Part shown: piece by piece, positions 1-8,009 of the stretch
Layout of the letters: each line of letters begins with the position of its first letter
Numbering within the stretch: position 1 is the first letter of the stretch
Assembly: GCA_949747725.1 (NCBI GenBank)
Contig: CATKFJ010000102.1
Location: 1 to 16,282, forward strand
Source: an uncultured bacterium
GTDB taxonomy: Bacteria; Bacillota; Clostridia; Christensenellales; Pumilibacteraceae
DNA: 16,282 nt
Direction: 5' to 3'
The notes under the pieces: generated by a model
Told to the model about the DNA's origin: nothing
The model's database searches: none
Seen by the model: only the letters and a program-made list of their open reading frames with translations
Translations under genes and position numbers: made by a program

Positions 1-19
1 AGAAATTGGGAGTGGTATA

Positions 20-42
20 ATAGGTGTATGGGAAACACCTAT
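20..42 (+). promoter_or_regulatory. Hairpin covering the start codon of the first gene
   Basis: ATAGGTGT (20-27) and ACACCTAT (35-42) are perfect 8-bp inverted repeats around a 7-nt loop. The 3' arm contains the first two bases of the ATG at 41, and the 5' arm contains the only Shine-Dalgarno-like string (AGGTG, 22-26). A TATAAT string lies at 16-21, but its -35 region would fall at the window edge. In RNA the hairpin would hide the ribosome site and the start codon. As DNA it could equally be an operator. Its function is inferred only. Confidence 0.35.
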
Positions 43-541
43 GGAAAAGAAACATAATCATATGGAATATAACAATGTAACTAAGTGTGAAGTGTGCGGC
101 AATCTTACGTTCGCGGATGATTACGGCAATACGGATAAATGCCCGAATTGCGGTTGGATGCAAGACGGAGGCAATGAGCTTATGGAGAAATGGCACGGAA
201 TAAGCTATCCTATGCTCGTTCCGCTCTCGCGTGCGCGAGAGCAATATAAGAAAGGGCAAAAGTTCAAGGCAACATTCGAGGACTTTATCAACGGGCTGAA
301 TTGGTACAAAGAAATGTTGTTTTGGTATAACAACAAATATTATGCCGTGCGTTATCGTGATACGGGGATTTTTTTGAAAAGCAGAAATACAGAACAAATA
401 TATAAAAGCGTTGACGATTTTGCAAATAATGCCGATATAAATGGGCGCTTACTGAAAGACATTTGGAACGAGGTGGTTCACCCGTGCTTTATGTTTTGTG
501 CCGCTTCGGAATCCGATTATGACTATCCGCCCGAGGATTAA
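41..541 (+). CDS. CPCC-type zinc-ribbon hypothetical protein
   Basis: This 166-aa soluble protein has no signal peptide or membrane segment. Residues 16-37 carry two Cys-x2-Cys knuckles (C16/C19 and C34/C37), the second reading CPNCGWMQDG. A motif of the form PLSRAREQY follows at about residue 61. That order (first CxxC, CPxCGWxxD, then an S-x-AR-x-x-Y stretch) matches the cysteine-rich CPCC family, whose members are small proteins of unknown function and probably bind one zinc. The remaining ~95 residues are rich in aromatic and acidic residues, end in an acidic tail, and I do not recognise them. A second in-frame ATG at 62 lacks a ribosome site, so the start at 41 is preferred, although its own site is weak and inside a hairpin. 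The next gene is on the opposite strand, so no operon partner is visible. The family call is fairly secure. No function can be given. Confidence 0.72.
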   Translation: MEKKHNHMEYNNVTKCEVCGNLTFADDYGNTDKCPNCGWMQDGGNELMEKWHGISYPMLVPLSRAREQYKKGQKFKATFEDFINGLNWYKEMLFWYNNKYYAVRYRDTGIFLKSRNTEQIYKSVDDFANNADINGRLLKDIWNEVVHPCFMFCAASESDYDYPPED

Positions 542-676
542 AAGTAGAAAAACCATGAAAGAATCGACAGAATACGAAATACAAGTAGACAAAGCGCAAA
601 GGTTATCGGTACGCAACAAATATAAATGAGTAGGTAGATACGAATGCCGCTCGCGCTTAAATAGAAAGCGTGTTTA

Positions 677-707
677 AAAATCGTGGTGAGGAGCGGACGG
701 CGATTTT
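677..707 (-). terminator. Possible weak terminator after the araC-type gene
   Basis: AAAATCG (677-683) and CGATTTT (701-707) can pair across a 17-nt loop. Read on the minus strand, the stem is followed by a short T-rich stretch, placing it about 40 bp beyond the regulator's stop. On the plus strand the downstream sequence is also T-rich, so it could serve both converging genes. The loop is long and the stem AT-rich, so this is a weak call. The wider gap 542-743 contains no convincing gene. Confidence 0.25.
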
Positions 708-743
708 GTTTATTTTTGCGTTTGCGCAGCATCACGCCGACGT

Positions 744-1529
744 TCAGTCGCGGTAAGTGTTGCGATATGCGGTGGGATTCATGCCCGTTTTTTCGGTGAA
801 CATGCGCGAAAAATACATGGCGTCGCCGAAGCCCGTCGAGTTAGCTATGTCTGTGATAGTATGATTGGTGGTGACAAGCCAATATTTCGCTTGCTCTATG
901 CGGAGCTGCGTCAGATATTGGATAGGCGACATGGCGGTTTTTTGCTTGCAAATTCTAAAAAGCTGCGAACGCGATATGTTGAGCATTCGGGCTATCGATT
1001 CTACGTTCAATTGCGTGCTTGTATAGCGGTTTTGTATGAGCTCGATCATTTTATCCGCAAGATCCATTTCCGGTTTGTTTGTTGCGCTCGGAAAAAATTC
1101 GGTATACCGAGCAAGAAGCAAATGCAACAGTGCGCTTTTAAGCGGTTCGGATTGACCGTAATATGACTGAACTACGTCATTGTACAGCGGATATACTTCG
1201 AACAAATGCCGCGGCGGCGAAACGCGAGTTTTCGGAGTGAATCCCGTTTGCGCTATAAGCGTGTCGGCAAGCGATCCGTTAAAATTTACCCAAATATAAT
1301 GCCACGGTTTTTTCTGATCGGCGTAGTATCTGGCGAGCTCGTCGGGAAACAGTATAAAAGTCTGACCTTCGCACGCTTTTAACGTCTTGCCGCCGATCTC
1401 GATATAGCCTTCGCCGCGCATGATGTAGTGCATAATATATTCGTGGCGTACTATCGGGCCGTAAAAACTATTGGGCGCGCGCTGCTCTTCTCCGGCGAAT
1501 ATAAGCTTAAGCGGTTCGTTGTTTTCCAT
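744..1529 (-). CDS. AraC-family transcriptional regulator
   Basis: This 261-aa one-component regulator has an N-terminal cupin-like sensor (about residues 15-140, with HEYIMHYIMRGEGYIEIGG as the typical beta-barrel entry) and a C-terminal AraC/XylS double helix-turn-helix (about 160-258). The DNA-binding part shows the signature order: ARMLNISRSQLFRICKQ for the first helix-turn-helix, then a TDIANSTGFGDAMYFSRMF stretch and a closing GMNPTAYR for the second. Family members usually sense a sugar or other small molecule and activate neighbouring genes. A good ribosome site (CGGAGA on the minus strand, about 1537-1542) fixes the start at 1529. It is transcribed divergently from the lipoprotein/GH97 operon across a 152-bp gap, so control of that operon is the obvious inference, with the effector unknown. 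No truncation is visible. Confidence 0.93.
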   Translation of the reverse strand: MENNEPLKLIFAGEEQRAPNSFYGPIVRHEYIMHYIMRGEGYIEIGGKTLKACEGQTFILFPDELARYYADQKKPWHYIWVNFNGSLADTLIAQTGFTPKTRVSPPRHLFEVYPLYNDVVQSYYGQSEPLKSALLHLLLARYTEFFPSATNKPEMDLADKMIELIQNRYTSTQLNVESIARMLNISRSQLFRICKQKTAMSPIQYLTQLRIEQAKYWLVTTNHTITDIANSTGFGDAMYFSRMFTEKTGMNPTAYRNTYRD

Positions 1530-1590
1530 GGATATCTCCGTTTCGAATCGGTGTATTTACAACAAAAGTCCATAAATTTGCTACATATCA

Positions 1591-1619
1591 CTATTGTAAT
1601 GCAATAAAACCTATGATAA
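1591..1619 (+). promoter_or_regulatory. Candidate AraC-type operator and promoter region
   Basis: In the divergent gap, CTATTGTAA (1591-1599) and CTATGATAA (1611-1619) match at 7 of 9 positions in the same orientation, 20 bp apart, close to two helical turns. Direct half-sites at this spacing are typical for AraC-family dimers. A TATAAA string (1626-1631) could be the -10 for the plus-strand operon. No good -35 precedes it, as expected for an activator-dependent promoter. A small palindrome (ATTG-5-CAAT, 1593-1605) overlaps. Binding is inferred. Confidence 0.3.
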
Positions 1620-1681
1620 ACTAATTATAAACCGATGCTGTGGCTTTGTCAATGCTTCGGAATGAAAAATCGGAGGTCGTT

Positions 1682-4000
1682 ATGACATATAACAGGAAAA
1701 TGTCGAGATGGGCGATGATATTGTTTTGTATCTTCGCTATCGGCGTTTGCATTTTCTGTTTTGCTTGTGCGTCAGATGATGACAAGCGAGAAGAACCGAC
1801 GGTTACAGTGACCGTTACGGTTGCGGACGGCGGTAGCGGCGCTCAAGCCGATCCTTATCTGCTTTCGCTCGAATGCGGCGGATCTAAACAGTTGACGGTC
1901 GCCGTAAACAATAGCGACGAAAAGCCGACGCTCGGCATAACGGGCGAATGTGCTACGGCGGAGCTTTCCGGCGATACGCTCACCGTTTCTGCGGTAAGCG
2001 TCGGAACGGCGCGTATAGAGATAAGCCTCGCCGAAGCGGAAGTTAAGTCGTACATCGACGTCACGGTCAAGGAAAAACCGGTGGCGGAGTTTGTGCTTTC
2101 CGGCTTGACCGACGGGAGCGGCGTGCAAGCCGATCCATATCGCGTCGAAGTCGCGTACGGCAAAACTGCGGAAATAGCTTATACGGTGCGGCATTCCGAT
2201 CTCGCGCCTGTTGCTCAATTCGAAGGCGACGCGATCACGGTAGACATTGCCGACGGCAAAATAAAAATCACTGGCAACGCGTATGCGACGACGTCCGTGA
2301 AACTTTTGCTTGAAAGCGTTTCGATTTGGTTGAGCGTCACCGTATACGAAGGGTCTGCGGCTGTTTCGGGTACGGTCTACAAGTACGGGGATCGCACAAC
2401 TATCTTTTCGGGCGTGACCGTAAAACTGTCGTCGTCCGATTATACGGCTTACAGCATGACCGACGACGACGGCGCGTATTGGTTTACCAATCTCGATCCC
2501 GACGGCAATTATACGGTCGCATTACAGCCTCGCGGCGAATATGCCGACTACGTTTCCGACCGCGCAGAAAAGACTGTAGAAAGCTCTGATTTTACGGAGA
2601 CGCAAAAAAATCTCGTTGAGCTTGATTTTACAATGATATCTGCCGACGAAGCGCCGCGAACGACGGTGGGCGGCGTTGTTACCGAAAACGGAACGCCCAT
2701 AGTCGGGGCAACCGTGGAGATCGACGGCAAAAAGGCGGTAAGCGACGCGAACGGCGCGTACAGCGTACAGAACGTATTCATGTTCGGCGACGTAGTAGTT
2801 ACGGCAAACGACCGTAACGGCGAGCATGCGCAATTCGTTCGCGAGCTCGATCTCGACGAGCTTGTGCCGGACGGCTTTACCGAATGCAATGCGGAGTTGG
2901 GGCTTCCGTACGCTACGTACGGCGTGGTGTGTTCCAACGACGATTGCAAGGGCTATATTTTCAAATATACCCGATCGGCGCAAGGATTCGAGTTTATAGT
3001 CGAACCCGTAGGAGGGAGACTGCTCGGCAATATAGAGCTGTTTATAGATACCAAAGAATCCACATACGAGCGCAACGGCAGCGATTATCTTATAAGCACC
3101 GACGGCAGACTTACTATAGCAACGCGCTACGTCGAGCCGAGCGGTATAAGCTGCGGATCGCCCGAACTTATTTCCGTGCGTTCCGCAACCGACGAATTGG
3201 GAAACGAAAGACTGTACATTTCCGTGCCGTATGCGTTTTTCAAAGCGCAAGGCGAAACTTTTGCGGTATCGCCCGACGAAGTGATAGGCGTCAGTCTCGG
3301 ATATAAAGTAAGCCCTGTCTGGGTCGGTTGGGTGGACCGTCAGAGCGGCGGCGGACGGTTATTCGATAATAAGCTGTATATCGCGCCCGAACATCCCGTG
3401 GCGTACATGCGGCTTCGCGCGAATAACGATTGTTACCGCGCCGACGGAAACGTGGACGTCGACTTCGACGGATATAAAGGCAGCTTCGGATTCGGTCACG
3501 ACCGTGCGGACGCTTTCCGCGTAAACGCGAGCATAACGGCGGACGGGTTTAAGCTCGAACTTATGACGACCGGCAACTTCGGCGGCAAGGGCGAAACAGA
3601 CGAATTCGTTTGTCTGTATCTCGATCTGGACGGAGTAAAGCAGGGCGGCTGGAACTTCGGTGACGGAGATTTGACGGTGCGGCTTTACGGCGACGGAACT
3701 GTGCGTTACAAGACCGGCGCGCCGTGGTGGAAGAAGAATTCGGACGGCGTTCAAACATTGGAAAATGCGTTTGCGGTAAACTATGAAAACTGCGTGACTA
3801 CCGCTGTTTATACGTTGCCGTGGAGCATCATGGGCATAACGCAACAGACCGAATTCGGATTCGCTCTTCGCGAAGCGTGCGATTCGGATGCGGATATGAC
3901 GCTGTACGGCGTACCCGGCGAGTTTGTTTATGACGGCGTGCGCGTCGAAGATACGGCGAGTCAAAACGGATTTATCCGCAGTACGGCATTGGGAGGCTGA
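1682..4000 (+). CDS. Multi-domain surface lipoprotein with Ig-like and carbohydrate-binding-like modules
   Basis: Translation most likely starts at the ATG at 1682, just after GGAGG (1672-1676), giving 772 aa. An upstream in-frame ATG at 1640 has no such site. Residues 1-29 form a basic N-region, a hydrophobic core and a lipobox-like end (C-F-A-C29), followed by ASDDDK, so the mature protein is probably lipid-anchored at C29. A Cys at -3 is unusual. Two Ig-like repeats follow (about 41-135 and 137-225), each marked by G-S-G-x-Q-A-D-P-Y at residues 51 and 145. Next come two carboxypeptidase-regulatory-like beta domains (about 226-318 and 325-410). The C-terminal half (about 412-772) appears to hold two DOMON/CBM9-like all-beta units, with an (L/Y)(F/Y)(I/L)D strand followed by a DG turn in each. 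No catalytic motif was seen. It lies one base upstream of the GH97 gene, so a glycan-binding partner role is likely but inferred. Confidence 0.85.
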   Translation: MTYNRKMSRWAMILFCIFAIGVCIFCFACASDDDKREEPTVTVTVTVADGGSGAQADPYLLSLECGGSKQLTVAVNNSDEKPTLGITGECATAELSGDTLTVSAVSVGTARIEISLAEAEVKSYIDVTVKEKPVAEFVLSGLTDGSGVQADPYRVEVAYGKTAEIAYTVRHSDLAPVAQFEGDAITVDIADGKIKITGNAYATTSVKLLLESVSIWLSVTVYEGSAAVSGTVYKYGDRTTIFSGVTVKLSSSDYTAYSMTDDDGAYWFTNLDPDGNYTVALQPRGEYADYVSDRAEKTVESSDFTETQKNLVELDFTMISADEAPRTTVGGVVTENGTPIVGATVEIDGKKAVSDANGAYSVQNVFMFGDVVVTANDRNGEHAQFVRELDLDELVPDGFTECNAELGLPYATYGVVCSNDDCKGYIFKYTRSAQGFEFIVEPVGGRLLGNIELFIDTKESTYERNGSDYLISTDGRLTIATRYVEPSGISCGSPELISVRSATDELGNERLYISVPYAFFKAQGETFAVSPDEVIGVSLGYKVSPVWVGWVDRQSGGGRLFDNKLYIAPEHPVAYMRLRANNDCYRADGNVDVDFDGYKGSFGFGHDRADAFRVNASITADGFKLELMTTGNFGGKGETDEFVCLYLDLDGVKQGGWNFGDGDLTVRLYGDGTVRYKTGAPWWKKNSDGVQTLENAFAVNYENCVTTAVYTLPWSIMGITQQTEFGFALREACDSDADMTLYGVPGEFVYDGVRVEDTASQNGFIRSTALGG

Positions 4001-4001
4001 A

Positions 4002-7000
4002 ATGAGAACAAAGACAAACAAATTATCGGTTGTTTTGGCGAGCTTGCTCGTGTTCGCGCTTATCGCGATCTCGACGGCGATCGGACTGTTTCCCGAACGG
4101 AAAGGCGCGGCGGCGGAAACGGGCGGCGAAACTTGGTTTTACCTTTCCGACTTCGCGCCCGAAAGCGGAACTACGGGCTGGGACGGCAGTAATATGATAG
4201 CCGTCAACGGCGGTATAGACAACGGACTTTCCGAGTTGTGGTTAAGCTCGGACGACGCGTCGGGCGAGGAATACGAAAACAATCGCTGGGCGTATGCCGT
4301 TAAGTTCGAGCATGGAATTTCGGTACAGGCTACGGGACTTTTGACCTACGATATTTCCGATATGGGCGCTACGCGGTTTACATGCAAGTACGGCGTAAAC
4401 ACCAAGCACGCAAGCGGAAAAGGCACGGTAGGTTTGCAGATATATACGGACTTGAACAACGGTGACTATTTGTATTCGCTTAACTCGACGGCAGACGCGG
4501 AGAGGCTGGGCGTAGCGCGTTTCCCGATAGGTCAGTATGACAAGTATGTGTCGGTGGACGTCGAAATCCCGGTAGGTGCAAAAACTTTGTATATAAACGC
4601 GACCGACGGCGGCAACGGCAACGACTCCGATCATGCCGTAATAGCCGATCCCAAGCTGTACGCTCCGTTTGCCAATCTTTCGGACCTGGAAGGTCGCGAC
4701 GTTTCTACCGGCTGGGACACCGTGCGTTACGATTCCACTCCCGACGGAGCGCTTACGTTAAAGACGGTGTATAAAGCCAACCATAACAATGACAATGTGG
4801 TGGAACGTAATATCGAGTACGATAAAGGACTGTTCCTGCATGCCGCAAGCAGTATAACGTTCGATATAGACGGCATGGATATAAAAAGGTTTACTTCCTT
4901 TTACGGGATAAGCGAGCTTCAGACAGGATATACTCCCACTTCGGTATTTAAAGTATTTTTTGACGGAGTTGAGGCATTTTCGGGCGAAAAGACGCGCGGT
5001 CAGGTAAGTATCACAACGGGTAAATCGGGCAATATCGATTTGGAAGTACCTGCGGAAACCAAAAAGATCACTCTGACGACGGCGGCGAAAGCCGGCTCGA
5101 CCAACGACGGCAACCATACTCTATGGGTATGTCCCAGATTGTTCGGCGGCAATCTCGACGGAATAAAGCGCATATATGTCGATCTTGACAATCCTACGCT
5201 TGTCGCAGGGGAATCGACCGGTCTTGAAGTTCATGCCGTGGATTTCCGCAATATAGTGCGCAAGCTCGAATCCGAAGAATTCAGGCTTACGTCCGATTCC
5301 GACAATATTTCGATCGGCGCCGACGGTACGATTACGGCTGTCATGGCAGGCGTAGCTACATTGACGGTGCAATACGAAGGATTTTCTCAGGATATCGATA
5401 TCACTGTGTTCGCCAAAGAAAAAGCGTGTTCGCTCGTTTCGCCGTCCGGCAACTCTGCGATCACCGTTGTGAACGACGGCGGTAAAATCAAATATTCGGC
5501 GGTGCTCGACGGTGTTTCGTACGTCAACCTTTCCGAAATGGGGCTTAAAACGAGCATTGGCGACTTTACGGACGGAATGACCCTTGTTTCGCGGTCGACT
5601 CCCGTCGAAATAAACCAAACGTACGATCCTATAACGGGCAAGTTCGATAAATATGTCGACCATTGTTTCGAGCAGACGCTTAGTTTTGCCAAATCCGGAT
5701 CGGATAAGCGGTTGAATATAGTATTGCGCGCGTACGACGACGGAGCGGCGTTCCGTTATATCATAGAACACGACGGCGAGTTTACTATATCGGACGAAAA
5801 TTCGTATCTGAGCGTTCCCGTAGGGTCGAGCGTTTATTACCAGCCGAACACTACGGGCAAATATCCCAACACGCACGAACAGCTTTTTATAAGCGGCGAA
5901 ATGTCCAAATTCAACGTGGATATGACGCTCCCGTTCTTGTATGCCAAGTCCGACGGCACGAAAGTGCTTGTTTCGGAAGCGGCGCTCGACGGCACGTATT
6001 GCGGCGCGGTACTTATTAGCGAAAGCTCTACGCAATTAAAGTTCGGATTCCCCGAACAGCAAAGAAACGCGCAATATTCGGGCAGTTCGCAGATAAAAGT
6101 AAACGGCGATTTTCGTTCGCCTTGGCGCGCGTTCATAGTCGGTGACGAACAGACGCTTTTTAACAGCACGATGATAGAAAACCTTGCCGATCCGTGCGTT
6201 TTGACCGACACGTCCTGGATAGAACCGGGTATAACGTCTTGGTCGTGGATGTCGGGAGTAAACGCCGGCGGCAATCCGTTCGATTATCAAGGCTCCAAAG
6301 AGGTAATGCTCGATTATATCGATTTTGCCGCCGAAATGGGTTGGCAGTATTATATACTCGACGAAGGTTGGATGACGCGGATCGGCAAAGAACAAGCCGA
6401 AAGTCAGGGCTTGACGGGCGGACGCGATTGGTTGCCCAACGGCGGATGGTACATCGGTTTTTACGATTACATGCCCGAAGTCATAGCGTATGCGGAATCC
6501 AAAAACGTCGGACTTATAGCGTGGGTGCACGTTTCGCAGATAAACGATCCTGCCGACGACTACAAGCAGATGGACGATCTGTTTAAGCGTTTTGCGCAGA
6601 TGGGGATAAAAGGCATTAAAGCCGATTTCTTCAACAGCGAAAACCAACCTACGATCGAACTGTACGACAAGATCTACGAAAAACTCGCCGCATACAAGCT
6701 GCTCGGCAACATGCACGGCGCGAATAAGCCTACGGGCGAGCGCCGCAAATATCCCAACATTATCAATCGCGAAGCGATATACGGAGAAGAGCTTAACAGT
6801 ACGAAGCTTTCGCAGCTTATGATACAGGCGTTTACGCGCGGCGTTGTAGGACCTACCGATCTCACCCCGTACATTTATCCGGCAGATAAATCGGATACAA
6901 CGATGGGAAGTCAAATGGCGTTGGGCGTAGTGTTCGAAAGCGGTATGACGTGCTTTGCGGAAAGGGCGGATATATTCCGCAATCTGCCGCAGGAGATCCG

Positions 7001-7805
7001 GCAGTATTATTACGCGTATCCGACGACTTGGTACGACAGCAAAATGCTCGGCGGCAGCGTAGGCGAATCTATATCCGTAGCGCGCAAAGCGGACGACGGC
7101 AGATGGTACGTTGGCGGCGTTTCCGTATCCGGCGGATCGGAAACCGTGTCGCTCGACTTTTTGGACGACGGCGTCGCATATACCGCGTATATTTACCGTG
7201 ACGGCGCGGACAGAAAATCGGTGACGTACGAAAAGAAAAACGTAGCAAAGGGCGATGTACTCGATTTCGCCATGAGCGTGAACGGCGGTTATGCCGTAAA
7301 GATCGTCAAAACATCCGCCGCGCTCGACATAAAGAATAACGCCGCCATGGGCGTTGTGCAAGTAAAATGCGGCGACGCCGCAGTGACGGACGTCATGCCC
7401 GAAGCCGGCAGCATACTCGATATAAAAGTCGAATGCGCGCTCGGCGTAAGCGTAAAGTATGCGGTGTGGAACGGGCGCAGGATAAACGTGTCCGCGTCGG
7501 GTACGGTGTCCGTAATGGCGACGGGCGGCGACTGCACGCTCGAGCTTGTATACGAAGCGGTCGGCGAGATCACCGTCGAAATGACAGGCGGCGGTTCGGT
7601 AGCGGTGTGTTGCGACGGCAAGTATATTGGTCTTAACGAAAAAGCGCCTATCGGAAGTACGATCGTGCTTACGGTATATCCCGGCAGGGGATATTCGGTA
7701 AGATCGGTCACGCTCAACGGCGCGCCGCTCGAGCTTAAAAACGGAAAAGTCGAGATACTCGTCGATAAGGTAACTCTCGCGATATCCGTGGCGTTCGAAA
7801 AATAG
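4002..7805 (+). CDS. Secreted multi-domain glycoside hydrolase family 97 (retaining-type, alpha-galactosidase-like)
   Basis: The start is the ATG at 4002 with GGGAGG (3991-3996) inside the end of the preceding gene, giving 1267 aa. An in-frame ATG at 3924 lies inside the lipoprotein gene and would precede the signal peptide. Residues 1-40 are a signal peptide. Two NPCBM-type modules (about 43-220 and 222-385) and a BIG2-like domain (about 387-475) precede the GH97 core (about 477-1103): N-terminal beta-sandwich, TIM barrel and C-terminal beta domain. Barrel landmarks are SWSWM, YILDEGW, GIKADFF, a HGANKPTGERR stretch and NREAIYGEE. D875 in KADFF aligns with the nucleophile and E924 in REAIYG with the acid/base of retaining GH97 members such as Bacteroides BtGH97b, not with the inverting SusB type. 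Residues about 1188-1267 resemble a divergent InlB B-repeat domain. There is no LPXTG signal. GH97 is secure; substrate is inferred from the Asp nucleophile. Confidence 0.92.
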   Translation: MRTKTNKLSVVLASLLVFALIAISTAIGLFPERKGAAAETGGETWFYLSDFAPESGTTGWDGSNMIAVNGGIDNGLSELWLSSDDASGEEYENNRWAYAVKFEHGISVQATGLLTYDISDMGATRFTCKYGVNTKHASGKGTVGLQIYTDLNNGDYLYSLNSTADAERLGVARFPIGQYDKYVSVDVEIPVGAKTLYINATDGGNGNDSDHAVIADPKLYAPFANLSDLEGRDVSTGWDTVRYDSTPDGALTLKTVYKANHNNDNVVERNIEYDKGLFLHAASSITFDIDGMDIKRFTSFYGISELQTGYTPTSVFKVFFDGVEAFSGEKTRGQVSITTGKSGNIDLEVPAETKKITLTTAAKAGSTNDGNHTLWVCPRLFGGNLDGIKRIYVDLDNPTLVAGESTGLEVHAVDFRNIVRKLESEEFRLTSDSDNISIGADGTITAVMAGVATLTVQYEGFSQDIDITVFAKEKACSLVSPSGNSAITVVNDGGKIKYSAVLDGVSYVNLSEMGLKTSIGDFTDGMTLVSRSTPVEINQTYDPITGKFDKYVDHCFEQTLSFAKSGSDKRLNIVLRAYDDGAAFRYIIEHDGEFTISDENSYLSVPVGSSVYYQPNTTGKYPNTHEQLFISGEMSKFNVDMTLPFLYAKSDGTKVLVSEAALDGTYCGAVLISESSTQLKFGFPEQQRNAQYSGSSQIKVNGDFRSPWRAFIVGDEQTLFNSTMIENLADPCVLTDTSWIEPGITSWSWMSGVNAGGNPFDYQGSKEVMLDYIDFAAEMGWQYYILDEGWMTRIGKEQAESQGLTGGRDWLPNGGWYIGFYDYMPEVIAYAESKNVGLIAWVHVSQINDPADDYKQMDDLFKRFAQMGIKGIKADFFNSENQPTIELYDKIYEKLAAYKLLGNMHGANKPTGERRKYPNIINREAIYGEELNSTKLSQLMIQAFTRGVVGPTDLTPYIYPADKSDTTMGSQMALGVVFESGMTCFAERADIFRNLPQEIRQYYYAYPTTWYDSKMLGGSVGESISVARKADDGRWYVGGVSVSGGSETVSLDFLDDGVAYTAYIYRDGADRKSVTYEKKNVAKGDVLDFAMSVNGGYAVKIVKTSAALDIKNNAAMGVVQVKCGDAAVTDVMPEAGSILDIKVECALGVSVKYAVWNGRRINVSASGTVSVMATGGDCTLELVYEAVGEITVEMTGGGSVAVCCDGKYIGLNEKAPIGSTIVLTVYPGRGYSVRSVTLNGAPLELKNGKVEILVDKVTLAISVAFEK

Positions 7806-7818
7806 CGTACGGAAACTA

Positions 7819-7899
7819 TGTCATTTCGACCGAAGTGACACGCCACCTCCATGTCCTTTCGACCGAAGTGAGCGTTAGCGAACGCAGCGGAGAAATCTT
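7819..7899 (+). repeat. Intergenic repeat with two partial copies and a small hairpin
   Basis: TGTCATTTCGACCGAAGTGA (7819-7838) recurs with one change at 7852-7871 (TGTCCTTT...). The second copy continues into GCGTTAGCGAACGC (7872-7885, 5-bp arms around AGCG) and ends in GCGGAGAAATCTT. From memory, sequences of this form recur between genes in many anaerobe genomes, which I cannot verify here. It lies just after the GH97 stop. The hairpin has no T-run, so it is not an obvious terminator. The rest of 7806-8009 holds only the next promoter. Confidence 0.6.
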
Positions 7900-7947
7900 C
7901 CTATTCCTAATTCCGAATTATACGCGCATTCTTATTGTTTGCGATAA

Positions 7948-7976
7948 TTGACATTATTATCGGCTTAGAGTATAAT
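7948..7976 (+). promoter_or_regulatory. Consensus sigma-A-type promoter for the ppx-ppk operon
   Basis: TTGACA (7948-7953) and TATAAT (7971-7976) are exact consensus hexamers separated by 17 bp. Transcription would begin around 7983, leaving a leader of about 27 nt with a CGGAGG ribosome site before the ATG at 8010. No operator is obvious, suggesting high constitutive expression. Confidence 0.85.
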
Positions 7977-8009
7977 AATTATATAAGGTCATGATTCGGA
8001 GGACGGGTA

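Noticed and set aside
555-629. 24-codon plus-strand reading frame
   Set aside because: Short, no clear ribosome site, no recognised motif; likely chance.
538-735. 65-aa hydrophobic minus-strand reading frame just after the araC-type gene
   Set aside because: It starts at GTG with no ribosome site, overlaps the end of the CPCC gene and its hydrophobicity fits antisense AT-rich sequence. A small membrane protein co-transcribed with araC cannot be fully excluded.
6036-7361. 441-codon open frame antisense to the GH97 gene
   Set aside because: It lies entirely over a confidently identified enzyme, has no ribosome site, and its composition (rich in Arg, Val, Ile, His) is that of a frame complement. 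The same applies to the long antisense frames over ppx-ppk and the lipoprotein gene.
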